From Zygnema cylindricum (taxonomy: Eukaryota; Streptophyta; Zygnematophyceae; Zygnematales; Zygnemataceae), in contig JBBHKE010001345.1 of assembly GCA_037447655.1 (NCBI GenBank), forward strand, positions 1 to 34,565: DNA of 34,565 bases, in the 5' to 3' direction. Made by a program: the position numbers and the translations under genes. Below, piece by piece: positions 1 through 10,627 of the stretch; within the stretch, counting starts at the first letter, position 1, and the number at the start of each line of letters is the position of its first letter. The notes under the pieces are model-generated. The model was not told the origin of the DNA. It saw nothing but the letters and a program-made list of their open reading frames with translations, and ran no database searches.

Positions 1-124
1 TTGAGCGGGGTACCTCAAATAACGTGCAAAAACAATTAGCGTACTTTATTCTATTTGAGAATTTGCCCCAAAAAAAGGGGTACCCCAATTAGCGTCATGT
101 ACGCTAATAGCGATTCGCGGTGTA
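1..124. mobile_element. Right end of a TA-target MITE (TACACCG family), left end outside the window
   Basis: The last 25 or so bases (GCTAATAGCGATTCGCGGTGTA) match the right terminal inverted repeat of the elements at 19767-19987 and 5110-5297, ending in the TA target at 123-124. Just inside is a perfect 8-bp inverted repeat, ATTAGCGT (88-95) and ACGCTAAT (101-108). The interior (two GGGGTACC-type blocks near 7-14 and 77-84) is unlike the other copies, so this may be a distinct subfamily or only an end fragment. Confidence 0.5.
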
Positions 125-598
125 CTGTTTATTTAAGTGGCCTATAATGACCCAAAATATAAAACATAATTTAAAATGGCTATTTCTAATAAAGTCCTAA
201 AATCTAAATGACGAAGGGTCATGCGCGGTGCACTGTACGGGATGGCTAATCTACTGAGACTGCATTTATTACTGCGACAGTTCTTGGCTGCTTGCCGACA
301 TCATCCTTCGATCCAGAACGTACGAACATCATAGAAAGTTAGAAACTCAACATCCTTTTGTGTCAATTCGATCTCGAAGAGTTTTACACCATTTTACCGA
401 GGCCCGTTCTTACATCATTTTTTGTTTAACCCACATCATACTTGCTGAACTTGAAGCTACAGGAAGTGATAGCTCTCAAGTACTTTAGTACAGAAGCTGC
501 ACAGAAGCTTTTCATTAGAGTTTTGACAGTCTCGGATACTTGTGTGAAATCTCACTCGTTTGTGGGCCCTTCCTGTTCTTCCTAAGCAAGCCATAGCC
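125..598 (+). other. Upstream region and presumed 5' UTR of RGP/UAM
   Basis: No open frame or recognisable promoter element stands out here; there is no convincing TATA box. The last 40 bases are pyrimidine-rich and lack an upstream ATG in the RGP frame, which fits a 5' UTR. A TTG at 560 is in frame with the gene, but the ATG at 599 has the better context. Confidence 0.4.
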
Positions 599-2589
599 AT
601 GGCTGACGCTCCTTTGAAAGATGAGCTCGATATTGTGATTCCAACTATTAGGAACTTGGATTTCCTTGAGATGTGGCGTCCATTCTTTGAGCCTTACCAT
701 TTAATCATCGTTCAGGACGGTGACCCGACGAAAGTGATCAAGGTTCCTGAGGGATTTGATTACGAGCTGTACAACAGAAATGACATCAACAGGATCCTTG
801 GACCTAAAGCCAGCTGCATTTCTTTCAAGGATAGTGCTTGCAGATGTTTCGGTTACATGGTGTCCAAGAAGAAGTACATCTACACCATTGATGACGATTG
901 CTTTGTAAGTTTGTTAACTTCTCCTGGTACATAGCCATGGGATGTTTTTTGTGCTCGATCCCAATGAAAGGCACCTGTCCTTTCGCTTAGCAAAATGAGC
1001 ATACTGACATGGCAAGATCTTGAGCATTTAGATCTGCTGTACTGTCAGAAATGTGGATTCAGTTAGCTTTTGCTGTTCTTTGTTATATCATCAGATAGTT
1101 ACTGCTGATTGTTTTTTGAAATGTTACTACGGAGGAACTAATCCTCATTCACCTGTGCTGCCATTTGCTGCTTCAGGTAGCAAAGGATCCAACTGGAAAA
1201 GACATCAACGCCCTACAACAACACATTAAAAATCTTTTGTCTCCTTCTACACCTTTCTTCTTCAACACTTTGTATGACCCTTACCGGGAAGGAACCGACT
1301 TTGTCCGTGGTTACCCCTTCAGCTTGAGGGAAGGTGTTTCAACTGCCGTGTCTCACGGTCTCTGGCTCAATATTCCCGACTACGACGCACCTACACAGCT
1401 GGTAAAGCCGAAGGAGAGAAACACTAGGTGAGTCAATCTCGATCTGATTTTCTGCATTGTCTATAGTGTTTTGTTCTGGAGGCCATTAACACTAGATCTA
1501 TTCACGTTACGGTTTTGCACTCCCGATCCTTCGTATTGTATCTCTACGACTTGATCTAAGGGCTCAGCTCAGTGATCTTATAGAAGCTAGTGATCTGAGT
1601 CCCACACATACATCATCTCACGTGTGTTCCAATCGCTAATATTAATGGTCATTGCGTTTTCGTTTTATGAATTACTTCTGCAGGTATGTTGATACAGTGT
1701 TAACCATTCCAAAGGGCACATTGTTCCCTATGTGCGGCATGAATTTGGCCTTTGATCGTGATCTTATTGGTCCAGCTATGTACTTCGGTCTCATGGGAGA
1801 CGGACAGCCCATTGGCAGATATGATGATATGTGGGCAGGATGGTGTGTGAAGGTAAGATTTTATGCGTGCATTTGAAAATTCAACTGTTAAAGCTATAAT
1901 GAAGCTTGTAGATGGAAATCTGGAAGTGAGCTCGCGGTTTGAAAATTAAAGCGCCTTATTTTTGGCGATAACTAAATTATTACCGTGCTAGCTCCCAAGT
2001 ATTATTGTTGTAATAGGCGAAAGCTTGCAGATGGAATTCCGGAAGTGAGCTCAGGGTTTGAAAATTAAAGCTCCTTATTTTAGGCGATAACTAAGTTTTT
2101 TACTGTGCTAGCTCCCAAGTATTATTGTTGTAATAGGCGAAACCTTTATGGAGTGTGTTCCATTATTTTATTCTGGGTGCTAGGCATGCTTTGGTGACCA
2201 GCATCTTATTGGATCTAGAAAGTGCTACCTTGCAGGTCATCTGTGATCACCTTGGCCTTGGAGTGAAGACTGGCCTTCCGTACATTTGGCACAGCAAAGC
2301 AAGCAACCCCTTTGTCAACTTGAAGAAGGAATACAAGGGGATTTTCTGGCAGGAAGACATTATTCCATTCTTCCAGCAAGTGCAGCTGTCAAAGGATGCC
2401 GTGACAGTCGAGCAATGCTATTTGGAGCTCTCTAAGGCAGTGAAAGAAAAGCTGTCACCTCTTGATCCGTACTTCACCAAATTGGCAGATGCGATGGTGA
2501 CCTGGATTGAGTCATGGCAAGAGTTGAATGCGCCAGACAAGGTTGCTTCTTCCAATGGACCTTCAAAGACCTCGAAGTCAGTAAAGTAG
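599..2589 (+). CDS. RGP: Reversibly glycosylated polypeptide / UDP-arabinopyranose mutase, four exons
   Basis: Exons are 599-904, 1177-1427, 1684-1852 and 2236-2589; all introns are GT-AG (donors GTAAGT, GTGAGT, GTAAGA; acceptors CAG) and the phases agree. The product is 359 residues, the usual size of plant RGPs (about 360). It starts at ATG 599 in a strong context (AGCCATGGCT). Visible landmarks: [20 protein letters not shown] near residue 8, [10 protein letters not shown], a DDD metal/nucleotide-sugar motif at 98-100, and PFSLREG with Arg153, which by family knowledge corresponds to the reversibly glycosylated arginine. The near-invariant [14 protein letters not shown] and [10 protein letters not shown] segments are also present. 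The enzyme interconverts UDP-arabinopyranose and UDP-arabinofuranose on the cytosolic side of the Golgi, supplying wall arabinosides; family members act as complexes. The C-terminus is Ser/Lys-rich, as in land-plant homologues. No breaks are seen. Confidence 0.97.
1902..2140 (+). repeat. Two-copy tandem duplication (about 119 bp) inside RGP intron 3
   Basis: Copy one is 1902-2020 and copy two is 2021-2140. Both start AAGCTTG(T/C)AGATGGAA and end TTGTTGTAATAGGCGAA, with only scattered substitutions and one-base indels between them. The duplication fills most of the 383-bp intron and stops about 95 bp before the acceptor. Confidence 0.9.
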
Positions 2590-4577
2590 AATAGATGCAG
2601 ACGGACTGACTGGCTATACCTCAGGCTAAAACCTAGTTTTTGCTTAAACTTGAACACTTTTCTGCAGTCATGCCGTGTTGTTATTTTTCCTCTGTCAATC
2701 TTTGTTGCTTTTGTTGCTGTACAATTAAAGCTGAAAATTGAGGTTCTTGCCAAAGGGCTCCTTTCACTGGGTCTTCCTGCGGCCATTTTTCCTAAACAGT
2801 TTTACCTGTTCCATGACAGCTTTATTATTTTGTTGTAAGGTGCAGTGTTTTGCAGCTCTATTTAAATATCAACTATCATAATTTTTCATCCCATGATTCC
2901 AGTATTGTACTTGCTGCTGGTCCTCAAAATGGTTAATATCACCAATGTTGTAGCTAATGTGTTTTTACTTTGGCAAAAATTCACCCTATTTCTTGTGTTA
3001 GTGTCCATTTCCATGCATTACAGCAGTCAACATGTCTTCACATGTCTTCAGTGACAGTTCACATGGCATTTAACAAATTATTTTCTCCCTCAAGTATGAG
3101 TGCTAAACATGAGTTTGAGCAAACCAGGTTGATGGAAAATGGACTCTTAAGAATGTCAACAGTAATGAAACAGCACACCTTGTCGCGTCACAGTTTTAGT
3201 TTCAGCAAATGTTGTCAACAGTTGTCACACTAGTTGTACCTTACTCGAGTGGTAAGCATACGAACTCTCCAATTCAATATGCAGTCTCATCACTATGCTA
3301 TATCTTCTGCATGTTTCCAAATTCTACCTGAAAGGCCTCTATTTTCGACTCATCTTCAATGCTCGAGGCCACATTTTGTCTCAAGTTTTCATACTTGAGA
3401 TTGCATTTAACATTTTAATTTGAGCTAAAGCTCTAAAACCGTAGCACACATGCTTTGCTGTTTTTGTGATCTACTGATTATAAGCTGTGTACACCCTTGT
3501 AATTTGGTGTATACTTTTTTGGATTTTGCAAAATTTGTGGTGCTTCTTTTGCTGCTCGGTTTTTTTTGGTGGTAAAATATGTCCGCATTCTTCTGTTCGC
3601 ATTTTTGATGGAACTCCAACCTGATTCTTGCTGAGTTCTAGAATCTTTGGAAAATAATTGATTGCTCTATTGGTTTGCGTAGTGCTTACATAATCCACTG
3701 GAACTCATGATTAAAATTTGTTCATATAAGAACAACATATTATCTATGAGGCTTTTGTGTCCGGTAAAAGTAGGTTTTCCAAAGGAATGATGTGAGAGAA
3801 ATTTGTCATCTGCCATGGTGAAGAAACAAGATAAAATATCAGCTCATTATGTTTACAAGTCGAATGTTATCCCAAGTGTTCTATCACTGGGAAACCTGAT
3901 AAAATCTTTTTTAAAAACATATTCTTTAGTTGAGTTGTTCCTGATGTGCCCGGCTAAAGGATCGTCTAAATGCACATTAATGGAAATAATAGAAAACATG
4001 GCGGAAAAAATCCTGAGCACCAGTCTTGCAATGTATCCCACGATTCGCATACATTTTAAACACAGGCATGGAATATTTTCGGAGGAGGTTTGTCGTATCT
4101 GTAGAATCTTGAAGTAGGATAAACGTGGCCTGTTTTTCTCGCATGACAGACGTAGCCTTTCAAATCATCCAGGGAGAGAACGCAGGTCGATTTCGACGAC
4201 TTTTGCTGTTTGGCCCTTAGCTTGCTAGGATAGAGAAAATCTAATTTCCCAACGCGCTTGCGTCATATCGGTACCCTTCAATTGGATATCCGGTGCGATA
4301 AACCGATACTCGTCGTGGAATACCTGATGCCAGAGGGCAGAGGTACCAGAATCTGGCGGTACCCGATTTTTATTTTTTGTTTTTCGAATCACCCGGCAGA
4401 ATCCTGCTGGCCTCCAAAATTTGGCACCTGATTCCGTTCCGGATCCGACGCGCCCTGTCGGGTACGGATCGAGTACGGATCCGGATACTCGATTGCGATC
4501 TCTGGCTCTGAAGCAGGAAGACAGCGACTTGGAAAAAATAAATTTATAATCAATATTGTGAGAAATCGTAACATTAA
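2590..4577. other. 3' flank of RGP and intergenic DNA without a recognised gene
   Basis: About 2 kb of AT-rich DNA. The first 250 bases are probably 3' UTR, with TTGTTG/TTTTGTT-rich stretches but no clear AATAAA. Short open frames exist but none shows family resemblance or splice-supported extension. A GC-richer patch at 4230-4520 has repeated GGTACC and GGATCC-like blocks (CGGTACCC, GAGGTACC, TACGGATC) and lies just downstream, in the minus sense, of the tRNA-Val. It may be old mobile DNA, but no family is recognised. Confidence 0.5.
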
Positions 4578-4651
4578 TGATTCGTGCCGGGCTCGATCCG
4601 GCGACCTTCAGTGTGTTAGACTGATGTGATAACCAACTACACCAACGAATC
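4578..4651 (-). tRNA. trnV-AAC: tRNA-Val (AAC)
   Basis: On the minus strand the sequence folds as a complete cloverleaf. The acceptor GATTCGT pairs perfectly with ACGAATC, followed by discriminator A. The D arm contains GTGTAGTTGG, matching the A-box. The anticodon stem TCAGT/ACTGA encloses the loop CTAACAC, anticodon AAC. The variable loop is AGGTC, and the T-stem GCCGG/CCGGC carries the loop ATCGAGC (B-box GGATCGAGCC, one base off the usual GGTTCGA). The body is very close to plant tRNA-Val(AAC), but the acceptor differs from the usual plant sequence while remaining fully paired. An A6 run at 4531-4536 gives a T6 Pol III terminator about 42 bases downstream. It is probably functional; the B-box change leaves some doubt. 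Confidence 0.75.
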
Positions 4652-5006
4652 TGTTGGTCACACGAAAAATTTGACAATTATAAAATATTTTTTTAATACA
4701 ATGTTATATAATATATACCCACTTTCTCCTATGCTGACATTTTCGAATCCCGCTTCCCTTTCAAGGATAGTTTTAATGTGCGAAATTGTATGCCTATACA
4801 ATATGCACACATTATGTTTAATGGTACAATATGCCCAAATCCCATATAGTATGGGCTGACCTAAAATTTAAGGTAGATTGCGGAAAGTAAACTGAATGTC
4901 TCAACTCTCAAGGACCTCCCCAGAGTCCCACCAGAGCGTTTTACAAAGCTTTGTGGAGAAAGAACAAAATGCAAAAACAAATTATTAATGCCGGGATGGC
5001 AGAAGC

Positions 5007-5090
5007 GATTCGTGCCGGGCTCGATCCGGCGACCCTTCGGCGACCTTCAGTGTATTATACTGATGTGATACCCAACTTCACCAACGAATC
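5007..5090 (-). pseudogene. Broken second copy of the tRNA-Val gene
   Basis: This 84-base copy keeps the same acceptor ends (GATTCGT...ACGAATC) and T-arm as the gene at 4578-4651. It has an 11-base insertion in the variable region that duplicates the GGCGACC(C)TTC segment, changes in the D loop (GTGAAGTTGGG), and an anticodon loop ATAATAC that would read AAT. The discriminator position is G instead of A. It is most likely a decayed duplicate rather than a working tRNA-Ile. Confidence 0.7.
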
Positions 5091-5109
5091 AAATATATAT
5101 TGTGGAATT

Positions 5110-5297
5110 GTAATTAATATTTTTTTTTTTTGTTTTTAAAACATCTTTTGTGGATCTGACGGTTGCGATTATAGGTGATATTCTCAGCTTACGAATGGCG
5201 GTCTTAAATTGAAAATTGGACAAATCTGTACGGAGAAAAGATATTTTCATGGCGAAAAAATTATTAACGCTAATTAGTAATTACGATTCACGGTGTA
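5110..5297. mobile_element. MITE copy, TACACCG family subtype A, left end eroded
   Basis: The interior shares AAACATCTTTT, GATCTGACGGTTGCGATT, GGCGGTCTTAAATTG and GAGAAAAGAT with the intact copy at 19767-19987. The right end TTAACGCTAATTAGTAATTACGATTCACGGTGTA carries a small insertion relative to that copy. The left inverted repeat is too diverged to define exactly. Confidence 0.65.
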
Positions 5298-6922
5298 GTT
5301 CTGAAGCAGTTTATTAAAATATGAAAAGTTTACACTTAAGACATAAACAGACGTTAACTGTTATATTTAGTGTTATTATCACTAATCCAGATTTTGGATC
5401 AAAAAAAGGATTTCCTGGAATTGTAGTGATTTTAACCATAACAGCGATGGGCAGTATACTCTGACAATTTTTTTACGTTGCTAATCAGATCCCCAATAAC
5501 GCAGGTGCAAGCAGCATCTAAAACTAGCATTTATTCCTTTACCGAATTTCCGCCATGCATATTTCTGCACACCGATTTTGGCTTTCCAATGGAAAAACAT
5601 GGACAGGAAGAACATAATGGATAAGACCGCGCATTACTAAAATACCATTCATTGTGGTAATGAATCTGATTTCTGAAATGATATTGACGATGATAAATTT
5701 GAGCTAATAGCGTGCTTAAAACAGGACGCAATGTTATTTTCGACAATTTGAAAATTGGAGTGTTTGTGTGCAATTTCATTTTTCATGTGAATCAAATGCT
5801 GTTTTCTCCGAAATGCTTTACATTGCGCTAAATTTCATGACTATAAAGGAATTGGTTATTATATTCTGAGCCATGAGATCATCAACTTGCGAAATGTATC
5901 CACAGTTCCAGACTGCGTAGGAAACGTAACAAGTTTTTCAACAAATTTTGTAATCCTGAAAGTCTACAGAATTTCGAAAACATAATTTTGACAGCTTACA
6001 TCTCGATTAATTTGGCAATAAAATGCCATACATTGGACATCCTTTGCGTAACTCGACGTCATCAAACAAAAAAAGACTTGTAAAAATAACACACAAACAC
6101 TTACCGTACGTACAAGAGCTTCAAGAAGTACAAAAGTAAAAATAAATATCAACCGCAATGTCGTTGTGACACCACTTTACACATTCCCAATAACAATGGT
6201 CTCTTGATGATAAATTAATAAGTCATCTTCAACGGTATTATTTTGATGCTTTTACTCAATCACAAGTCAAACACAACATTTTCCGACCACTTGTAAAGCT
6301 GTCCATTACCATGACAAGTGCAACAATAGAATAAGAGTTTCCAAAAGCGCATTCATTTCAGATTTCGATCCCAATACAAAATTCTAACATATCTCTATTT
6401 TAACTCGTTTCCAGACTGTACAAACATTACTAACCACTGCCCTTCACAATCTCCAATCAACACCTCAATCCAAAATTTGTACACTAATACCACGAAATGA
6501 CAGCTCCTTTCCTCCTCACTCGCCAAGTGCCCTTGAATCTTCTTTACACCAAGCAAAAAGGAAAAGACAAACAAAAACACTAAGACACTTATGTCAATCG
6601 TAAAGCCCTCCTATGTACATGTAGCTACAGTGCACACCAGGGTACAAATCCACTAAGTCCTCAGACTTTCAAAACTTGAGTACATGATTTGCCTACAAAA
6701 TGTGGTCATTATCTTTGCTGGCTGGAGTGCACGGTTCTGCTAATCGACTAACCGAGAGCTATTGCTGGAAAAAACCTTCCAAAGCTCGAAAACCACACCA
6801 AACAAACTTAAATCATGTACCGCGCTCTATATCGTCCCTGTAGGACAGGATTATCGACAGATTTTAAATGACTTTCTTTTGTGAATAGACGAAAGAAACT
6901 CCTTCGTGAAGACTAGGCTTCA
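5298..6922. other. Intergenic AT-rich DNA, no gene recognised
   Basis: Read on both strands, this stretch shows no conserved domain and no splice-linked open frames. The last few hundred bases probably contain the 3' UTR of the minus-strand gene that stops at 6923. Confidence 0.5.
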
Positions 6923-8819
6923 TCAGTCAATGACTGTACTCAATGTCCGGAAAAACCAAAACATCTGTCCTCGCAGGTTATCCTGCCAGGATGCCATTTC
7001 TTGTCGATTCCTCAAGTTCTCCTGTGGCTCTTGAATATTTGACCTTGGTGGCTGATCTGTCGCCTGAAAGGTCGTGGCATTCGAGGCATTACTGGAACCA
7101 GCAAATGAGGAGTCATTTCCAATATTCACCTTGGAAGGACCTTGGTCGAAAGAATTACAACCACCGTTTGACTGTGAAGCCTGTACAAGACACACAAAAA
7201 CACTGTCTTATTTTAAGTTTCTTATTGAAAACCAGCCAATGTGAAACAACTCAAATAACTCAAAAACTCAAATGATGTTTGTGGTCTAGGAAGGACAGGC
7301 ACATAATTCCTCGTGGACAAAAGTGCATTTTTGTTGACCGCATTTGTGACCAGAATATGGACTATGTACATCATGTCCAGCCCGAAAAGTAACGGAACAG
7401 CTAGTTCAAATACGCCGATGATATTGAAACAAAACAAATTAACATCTCGGACTATCTTATCTTTCATTATCTTTAGACAATTATCTTCAGTCATATATAT
7501 ATGACGCTTCATTTTGCTGAAGCGATAGATTCCAAATAAATTCAGCCTATCTTATCCTTCATTCTCCTTAAGCCTGCTAAACATACGCCACAAAATAAGT
7601 GGCTATTTGGTGCTCACCTCTTGTTCGTTATGACTTTGCGAGTTTAAGCTGTCGTCCTTACTCCTCTTTGTACTGACAAAAACACTTCTTCCACCTTGAC
7701 TTCCCCTTGGACTTCCAGGCTGCAAAGGAATAAAGGGAGCACTACATTTAGGAGCAGCAGAAACACCACTTGCAACACAAACCTATTTGCTACTATTTTT
7801 TTTCTTATGTTCCTCGAGAGTAAGACTTTTGCCAGCTAGTCCCACAATGGAAATGATAGTGCAATCTGTGAATCTAGCTGTAGCTCAAGAAAACTATATT
7901 CGATCAAAGCAAAAGGACAAACAACAACCCAAACAAAACAGTCGTAAGCACAAACGCACAACACTGTAACAAATAGAACAACATTGAGGACCAGTACAGA
8001 CAAACGCCCGTAGAAACAAATTTTGGCTAACGAGGAACGGCTTCTGTTCAAAACCTTTGGCCCATATGACATACAAAAGTTCTCTCGATTTATGTTTCCA
8101 GTTAAGTATAACTAAGGGACAAGAATACAAAGGAGAAATTATGTAATTGTATAGCCATATGAAGTGAATAGTCTATGACAAACACCGGTTAAATTGCCAC
8201 ACCTCAGAGGAATCGGGAAATGCCGTAATTGGCAGTCGAGAAAATTGTCCTTGAAGCTCCTCCTCAAGTTCATGGAGAAGCATGACGTCCCTTCCTCTCA
8301 GACCACACATGCGATCATTACAGGGAGAGCGATGATGATTCTTTTTGCAAACCACCATAGGCTGCTTCAATGCACATTCTTCAATTCTTCCACCGCTTTT
8401 GTGAGACAATGTAGGAGACAATCCATTTGTCAGCCCCGTGGTCAAAGGAGCCAAATGGAGCCCTGACATAGCCATTGCATTTGCCATGATATGGATCTGT
8501 CAAATAACAAACGGTGGAATCAGGAAGATTTTCAGTACGTTTTTCATAACAGATTAGTTTAATGTATTCATGTTCAGAATCAGTGAATTGCTAGACAACT
8601 GACAAGAACAAGAATACCACGCCAATTTTTATCCTCCTTAATAGCGTAACCAAGGAGCATACGAGATCTTCTGTCAAAATGTACACTAACAGTTTGCGAA
8701 GATCAAACACAAAATCTATCTAAAAAGACACTATACAAAATGCTTCTTACCATCCGACTCCACAGGAGTTTCACAACTTCAAAATGCAGAAGGGCCCAAT
8801 ATAGTAAATTCACAGGGCT
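6923..8819 (-). CDS. Unidentified protein, last four recognisable exons (5' part not found)
   Basis: Minus-strand exons in order are 8819-8751, 8496-8203, 7719-7618 and 7180-6923 (stop TGA). Each has canonical borders: donors GTAAGA, GTGTGG and GTGAGC; acceptors CTAG, GACAG, TTTGCAG and TGTACAG. All are phase 0, and together they give a 240-residue C-terminal part. The first exon encodes a hydrophobic, aromatic segment (LLYWALLHFEVVKLLWSRM). The second starts IHIMANAMAMSG and holds a Cys/His-rich stretch (VVCKKNHHRSPCNDRMCG) followed by an acidic helix (LLHELEEELQ). The third and fourth are Ser/Asn/Gln/Gly-rich and look disordered, ending FRTLSTVID. I do not recognise the family. The 98-codon second exon could also be an initiating exon (ATG at 8487). 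The upstream exons may lie between 8820 and 10100. Confidence 0.5.
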
Positions 8820-10503
8820 CTAGAAAATGCTTTAAAATCGACACCTTGTATCTACACTATTTCACCTTTGGTTGAATATCACTTAAAGATGAACTTGCAG
8901 TAACTATAAACCATTAGAAAACCTATTATAAATCATTCTCATCTGAACTCACAATTGCAGGTCATGTTTGTGCACACGTCACTAGACCAATTAAAAATAT
9001 GAAAAATGGCAGGCTTATAAAGCTGACGAACGTAGAAAATGTAGCATAAAATATGACTCAAATTGGCAACATTAAACAACTTCCTACGACGTTCTAGGAG
9101 AATCTTGTTTACAACTAGCATTAAAAAAGAAGATTGATATTTTACCAGAATGCATGTAACTGAAATGGAACTGAAATGCAGCAAAAATCTTCATCTTGTT
9201 TCACATACCCCAAGAACTGAAATTATCATGGCCATATATCACAAAATTTGGAAAGAAATTACACTGTTAGATCAATATGAGCGTTAAGACCGGAGTGCAA
9301 ATTGCTGTGTGTGTTATCAAGCAGTTTGAAAACTTAGAAAAGCCTCAAAGAAAAAAAATTATTATACACCGAGTAAAAAACTCACCAGAATACAGTTTCA
9401 ACTTTGAATAAATATTTGCCGAAGTTTAGACTTCAAAACTTAATAAACTAGTAGGACGCAAAATTCACCAAGATGGAAAACTCGAAACGAGAACCACCGC
9501 AGGAAGATAATAATAGATTGCAATGTAAATATAAGCTCAGAAGTTGGATGGCTTAAGAAAGTACTGCAGGAGCATATGACACTTTTTCTTTGTCTATGAT
9601 CAGTAAACAATCTTCATTCAAATGCCTTTCCAGCAAACATTAATAGCTGGAGACGTTTGGCAATATCTCAAATTCTCACCAATTAAATCCCTGCTGGCAA
9701 GACTTTTCCATAAGAGTAGACCACACGTGCAAATATGTAACGGAGATTTTTCCCAGGCGTTTGGGAGACAGCGCACGTGCTTAACGAACGCGTGGCATAG
9801 AGTAAGACGGAAAACGTCAGGAAGCTTACTAATGTAACTGTTTGCCACGTGGTAAACACGTCGGAGAGTGGCGGCAAAGTTCTGGCAGCAGGCCCGGGGC
9901 TTGGTTGTCACAGTCGGCAGACGGGACGTGACGCGGAATTTCGAGACTCCAGCGCTGGTTGCACGCCTGACATGTGGCGGCTGACTAGGCAAAGTTAAAC
10001 GGCGTGAAAAATTTTTACGAACAGCACATGGAGTCATGAGATGTACTTAAAATTGTAGGCGACCTGCAAACAAAGAAAAGGGCAACTTGGCAAATACACG
10101 AATTTCACAGTGTTGGGTTTAGCATTCGGCTCGGTTCAGTTCGGTCCGTTTCGGCCCCCCTTTGGCCCGAATCGAGACCGGGTTTGTCGTTTTGGACCCA
10201 ATCGATAGTTCTTAAAGTCTAAACTCGAAAGATCGAAACCGTGTATTTTCGTACGGGCGACGTTTTTGCGTCAAAGTCAAAAGCTCAAAATAAGGTTCTG
10301 TGCGCAGACACTTCTGTGCGCAGTCACAACGCCCTGTACTTAATGAACTGAACGTCGGTAAAGTTCTTTTGTACCTATGACCGATAAAGCGTTGAGCCAT
10401 GAACGGAGGTGAAACGGGAATGAAATCGGACGGAGTGTTGTAACATAGAACATGACCGTATTTTAGGGAATCACATCTCTAAAGTCTGTCGTTTCTCGTA
10501 CGG
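8820..10503. other. Region between the minus-strand gene and MurD
   Basis: No exon can be assigned with confidence. The GC content rises in 9700-10050, where the G-box cluster lies. A 139-codon minus frame at 9618-10037 is open but compositionally nondescript; it might include an early exon of the minus-strand gene. The segment 10130-10200 has repeated TTCGG/GGTCC-type blocks (CGGCTCGGTTCAGTTCGGTC). Confidence 0.4.
9724..9851. promoter_or_regulatory. Cluster of three G-box (CACGTG) sites
   Basis: Perfect CACGTG hexamers lie at 9724-9729, 9774-9779 and 9846-9851, with further ACGT cores nearby (AACACGTCGG, GGGACGTGAC). A random hexamer is expected about once per 4 kb. In plants G-boxes bind bZIP and bHLH factors of light and stress response. 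The cluster sits between the minus-strand gene and the predicted MurD start at 10504, so it could serve either gene or both. No TATA box was found to decide this. Confidence 0.5.
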
Positions 10504-10627
10504 ATGAGCCGTGAAACAGGAGAGCCTAGGAAAAAGCGTCTCAAAACGTCCAAGTTACTCTTTTTAAGTTTAAGGTTAACTTGGGTGCTCCGTCGTGTAT
10601 TCAAGGTGGTCTTGCCGCTCTTCTTTG
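10504..10627 (+). CDS. MurD: Predicted MurD exon 1 (leader peptide)
   Basis: ATG at 10504 follows an in-frame TAA six codons upstream and opens 41 codons, ending in a strong donor (TTTG|GTGAGTAAT) in phase 1. The peptide starts [12 protein letters not shown] and continues with a Leu/Arg/Val-rich stretch ([16 protein letters not shown]). It is basic and free of Asp after residue 7, compatible with an organelle leader but not typical of one. It was chosen because its phase fits exon 2 at 13423 and no better start was found. It could be wrong, and the true first exon may lie elsewhere in 10000-13400. Confidence 0.4.

Noticed and set aside
560-598. Upstream TTG start extending RGP by 13 codons
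   Set aside because: The ATG at 599 has an ideal context, and the protein from it matches the normal family length and N-terminus.
5007-5090. tRNA-Ile reading of the second tRNA copy
   Set aside because: The anticodon loop would be AAT, but the 11-base insertion, altered D loop and wrong discriminator show a broken tRNA-Val duplicate.
7222-7512. 96-codon minus frame with hydrophobic stretch
   Set aside because: It falls within the intron between exons 7719-7618 and 7180-6923, whose phases match without it. It may be an alternative exon but nothing supports it.
9618-10037. 139-codon minus-strand frame starting MTPCAVRKNF
   Set aside because: It is long for this AT-rich DNA but lies in the GC-richer G-box island, has no conserved motif, and no donor leads on to the exon at 8819. 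It is kept only as a possible early exon of the minus-strand gene.
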